From Flavobacteriia bacterium (lineage in GTDB: Bacteria; Bacteroidota; Bacteroidia; Flavobacteriales; Flavobacteriaceae): a stretch of 5,639 nt of DNA. The position numbers were made by a program, and so were the translations under genes. How positions within the stretch are numbered: position 1 is the stretch's first letter; the number at the start of each line of letters is the position of its first letter. Positions 4,948 to 5,639 of this stretch are shown here, piece after piece. The notes beneath the pieces were generated by a model. The model had not been told where the DNA came from and made no database searches. It saw only the letters and a list, made by a program, of their open reading frames with translations. The stretch lies in NCBI GenBank assembly GCA_003973375.1, contig QNYL01000035.1, positions 1 to 5,639 on the forward strand, in the 5' to 3' direction.

Positions 4948-5639
4948 TTACATATCTTTAATAAGTGCCAGAAAATTCTTTAATATCGGATTACTGTTGG
5001 TATTGTTCCAAACCATTTTTAATGTAGTGCGCTGGGGAATATTTTTAAGTTCGATAAATTTTATGCCCATATCATAACCCAGCTTTAAAGAGGTGGGTAC
5101 TATGGAAACCCCAAAATTATTCTCAACAAGCCTGTAAATCGAGCTCGCATTGACCGTATTGTGTGAGATCAGTGGAGAAAATCCGCTGTAATCGAAAATT
5201 TGCATCACTTTTTCATAATAAGATTCGCTGTAAGAGCGGTCAAATAAAATAAAAGATTCATTTTTAAACTGATTGAGATCTTTAAAATTTGATGTATTAA
5301 TCTGATGTGATGCGGGTAAAACCAATGAAAAAGTATCTTTAAAAACGGGTTTGATCTCGAGTCCTCTGGGTACTCTTTCAAGCCTTACAAAACCCACATC
5401 AATCTTGCGGTTAAGCAAAGCATCAATCTGCATTCTGTTGTCCATTTCATTAAAACTGAAAATTACATTGGGATGCTCTTTTCTGAATTTTGGTAAAATA
5501 TTGGGAATTACTTCCTGCATGGCAGAACCTACGTAGCCAAATTTTAAACTACCGTCAATACCATCATTTAATAATTTTGCGTGATTAAAAATATCATCAA
5601 GGTCTTTAAAATTTTTAGTAATCTCTGTTTTGAGGTATT
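4948..5639 (-). CDS. LysR-family transcriptional regulator, effector-binding domain (N-terminal part off window)
   Basis: This is the C-terminal 229 residues of a LysR-type regulator, which binds DNA through an N-terminal winged helix and responds to a small molecule through a periplasmic-binding-protein-like domain. The frame is open to the right edge. The last 39 codons before ATG 5520 encode the end of the linker helix and GIDGSLKFGYVGSAM, a typical start of the effector domain, so that ATG is internal. NEMDNRMQIDALLNRKIDVG then FVRLE (from visible residue 63), FSLVLPASHQI, and LVENNFGVSIVPTS resemble the BenM/CatM/CbnR subgroup, which senses aromatic or dicarboxylic compounds. That subgroup call is tentative and the ligand is unknown. 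The helix-turn-helix is not in the window, and neither are the promoter and likely divergent target gene. It converges with the tRNA gene. Confidence 0.93.
   Translation of the reverse strand, partial: YLKTEITKNFKDLDDIFNHAKLLNDGIDGSLKFGYVGSAMQEVIPNILPKFRKEHPNVIFSFNEMDNRMQIDALLNRKIDVGFVRLERVPRGLEIKPVFKDTFSLVLPASHQINTSNFKDLNQFKNESFILFDRSYSESYYEKVMQIFDYSGFSPLISHNTVNASSIYRLVENNFGVSIVPTSLKLGYDMGIKFIELKNIPQRTTLKMVWNNTNSNPILKNFLALIKDM

Noticed and set aside
5518..5520. ATG as start of a short LysR-like protein
   Set aside because: The upstream 39 codons in frame encode the expected linker and first strand of the effector domain, so the gene continues off the window.
5351..5536. Plus-strand ORF of 61 codons, and similar short ORFs opposite recQ, fmt and the START-like gene
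   Set aside because: All lie antisense to well-supported coding regions, have no recognisable features and look like frame shadows.
1..5639. Mobile element, CRISPR array or defence cluster
   Set aside because: No transposase, integrase, terminal repeats, regularly spaced repeats or effector-type genes are visible. The tRNA 3' end is not duplicated elsewhere in the window as an attachment site, apart from the 5-base CCTCG match in its leader.

Overview
This is an A+T-rich stretch of ordinary chromosomal sequence from a member of the Bacteroidota, most likely a flavobacterium close to Chryseobacterium (Weeksellaceae). The phylum call rests on three things. Two promoters have the TTG/TTTG-N19-TAnnTTTG form used by the Bacteroidota primary sigma factor. 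The genes lack Shine-Dalgarno sequences and have A/T-rich leaders. The START-like, YqgE and short RecQ proteins are of the type common in that phylum. The genus is an inference from protein style and would need a database search.

Left part (1-2460). The 3' portion of a RecQ-family helicase gene runs in from the left edge. It is followed after 11 bp by fmt (methionyl-tRNA formyltransferase, GTG start), so the two are probably one transcript. A 187-bp gap follows, holding phased T-rich repeats and a near-consensus promoter.

Middle (2461-4690). A monocistronic HU gene has its own strong promoter and a clear intrinsic terminator. Next come yqgE (+) and, converging on it, a class IV PLP aminotransferase (-). 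Their stop codons share the palindrome TTAA. Upstream of the aminotransferase on the same strand is a small START-like gene (-), and a strong hairpin terminator separates the two.

Right part (4690-5639). An A/T-rich spacer separates the START-like gene from a tRNA with a CAU anticodon (+, most likely elongator Met). The tRNA has its own promoter and terminator. It converges on a LysR-type regulator (-) of the BenM/CatM/CbnR kind, which runs off the right edge without its DNA-binding domain.

Four apparent start codons are misleading. GTG 28 and ATG 5520 are internal to genes cut by the window edges. TTG 2829 and GTG 4267 lie just upstream of better ATG starts. I see no mobile element, CRISPR array, toxin or defence system. 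The genes are housekeeping or regulatory, and I find no convincing new multi-gene system. The most notable points are the displaced zinc site in the RecQ protein, the phased repeats before the HU promoter, the tightly interlocked convergent gene ends, and unusual pairs in the tRNA.
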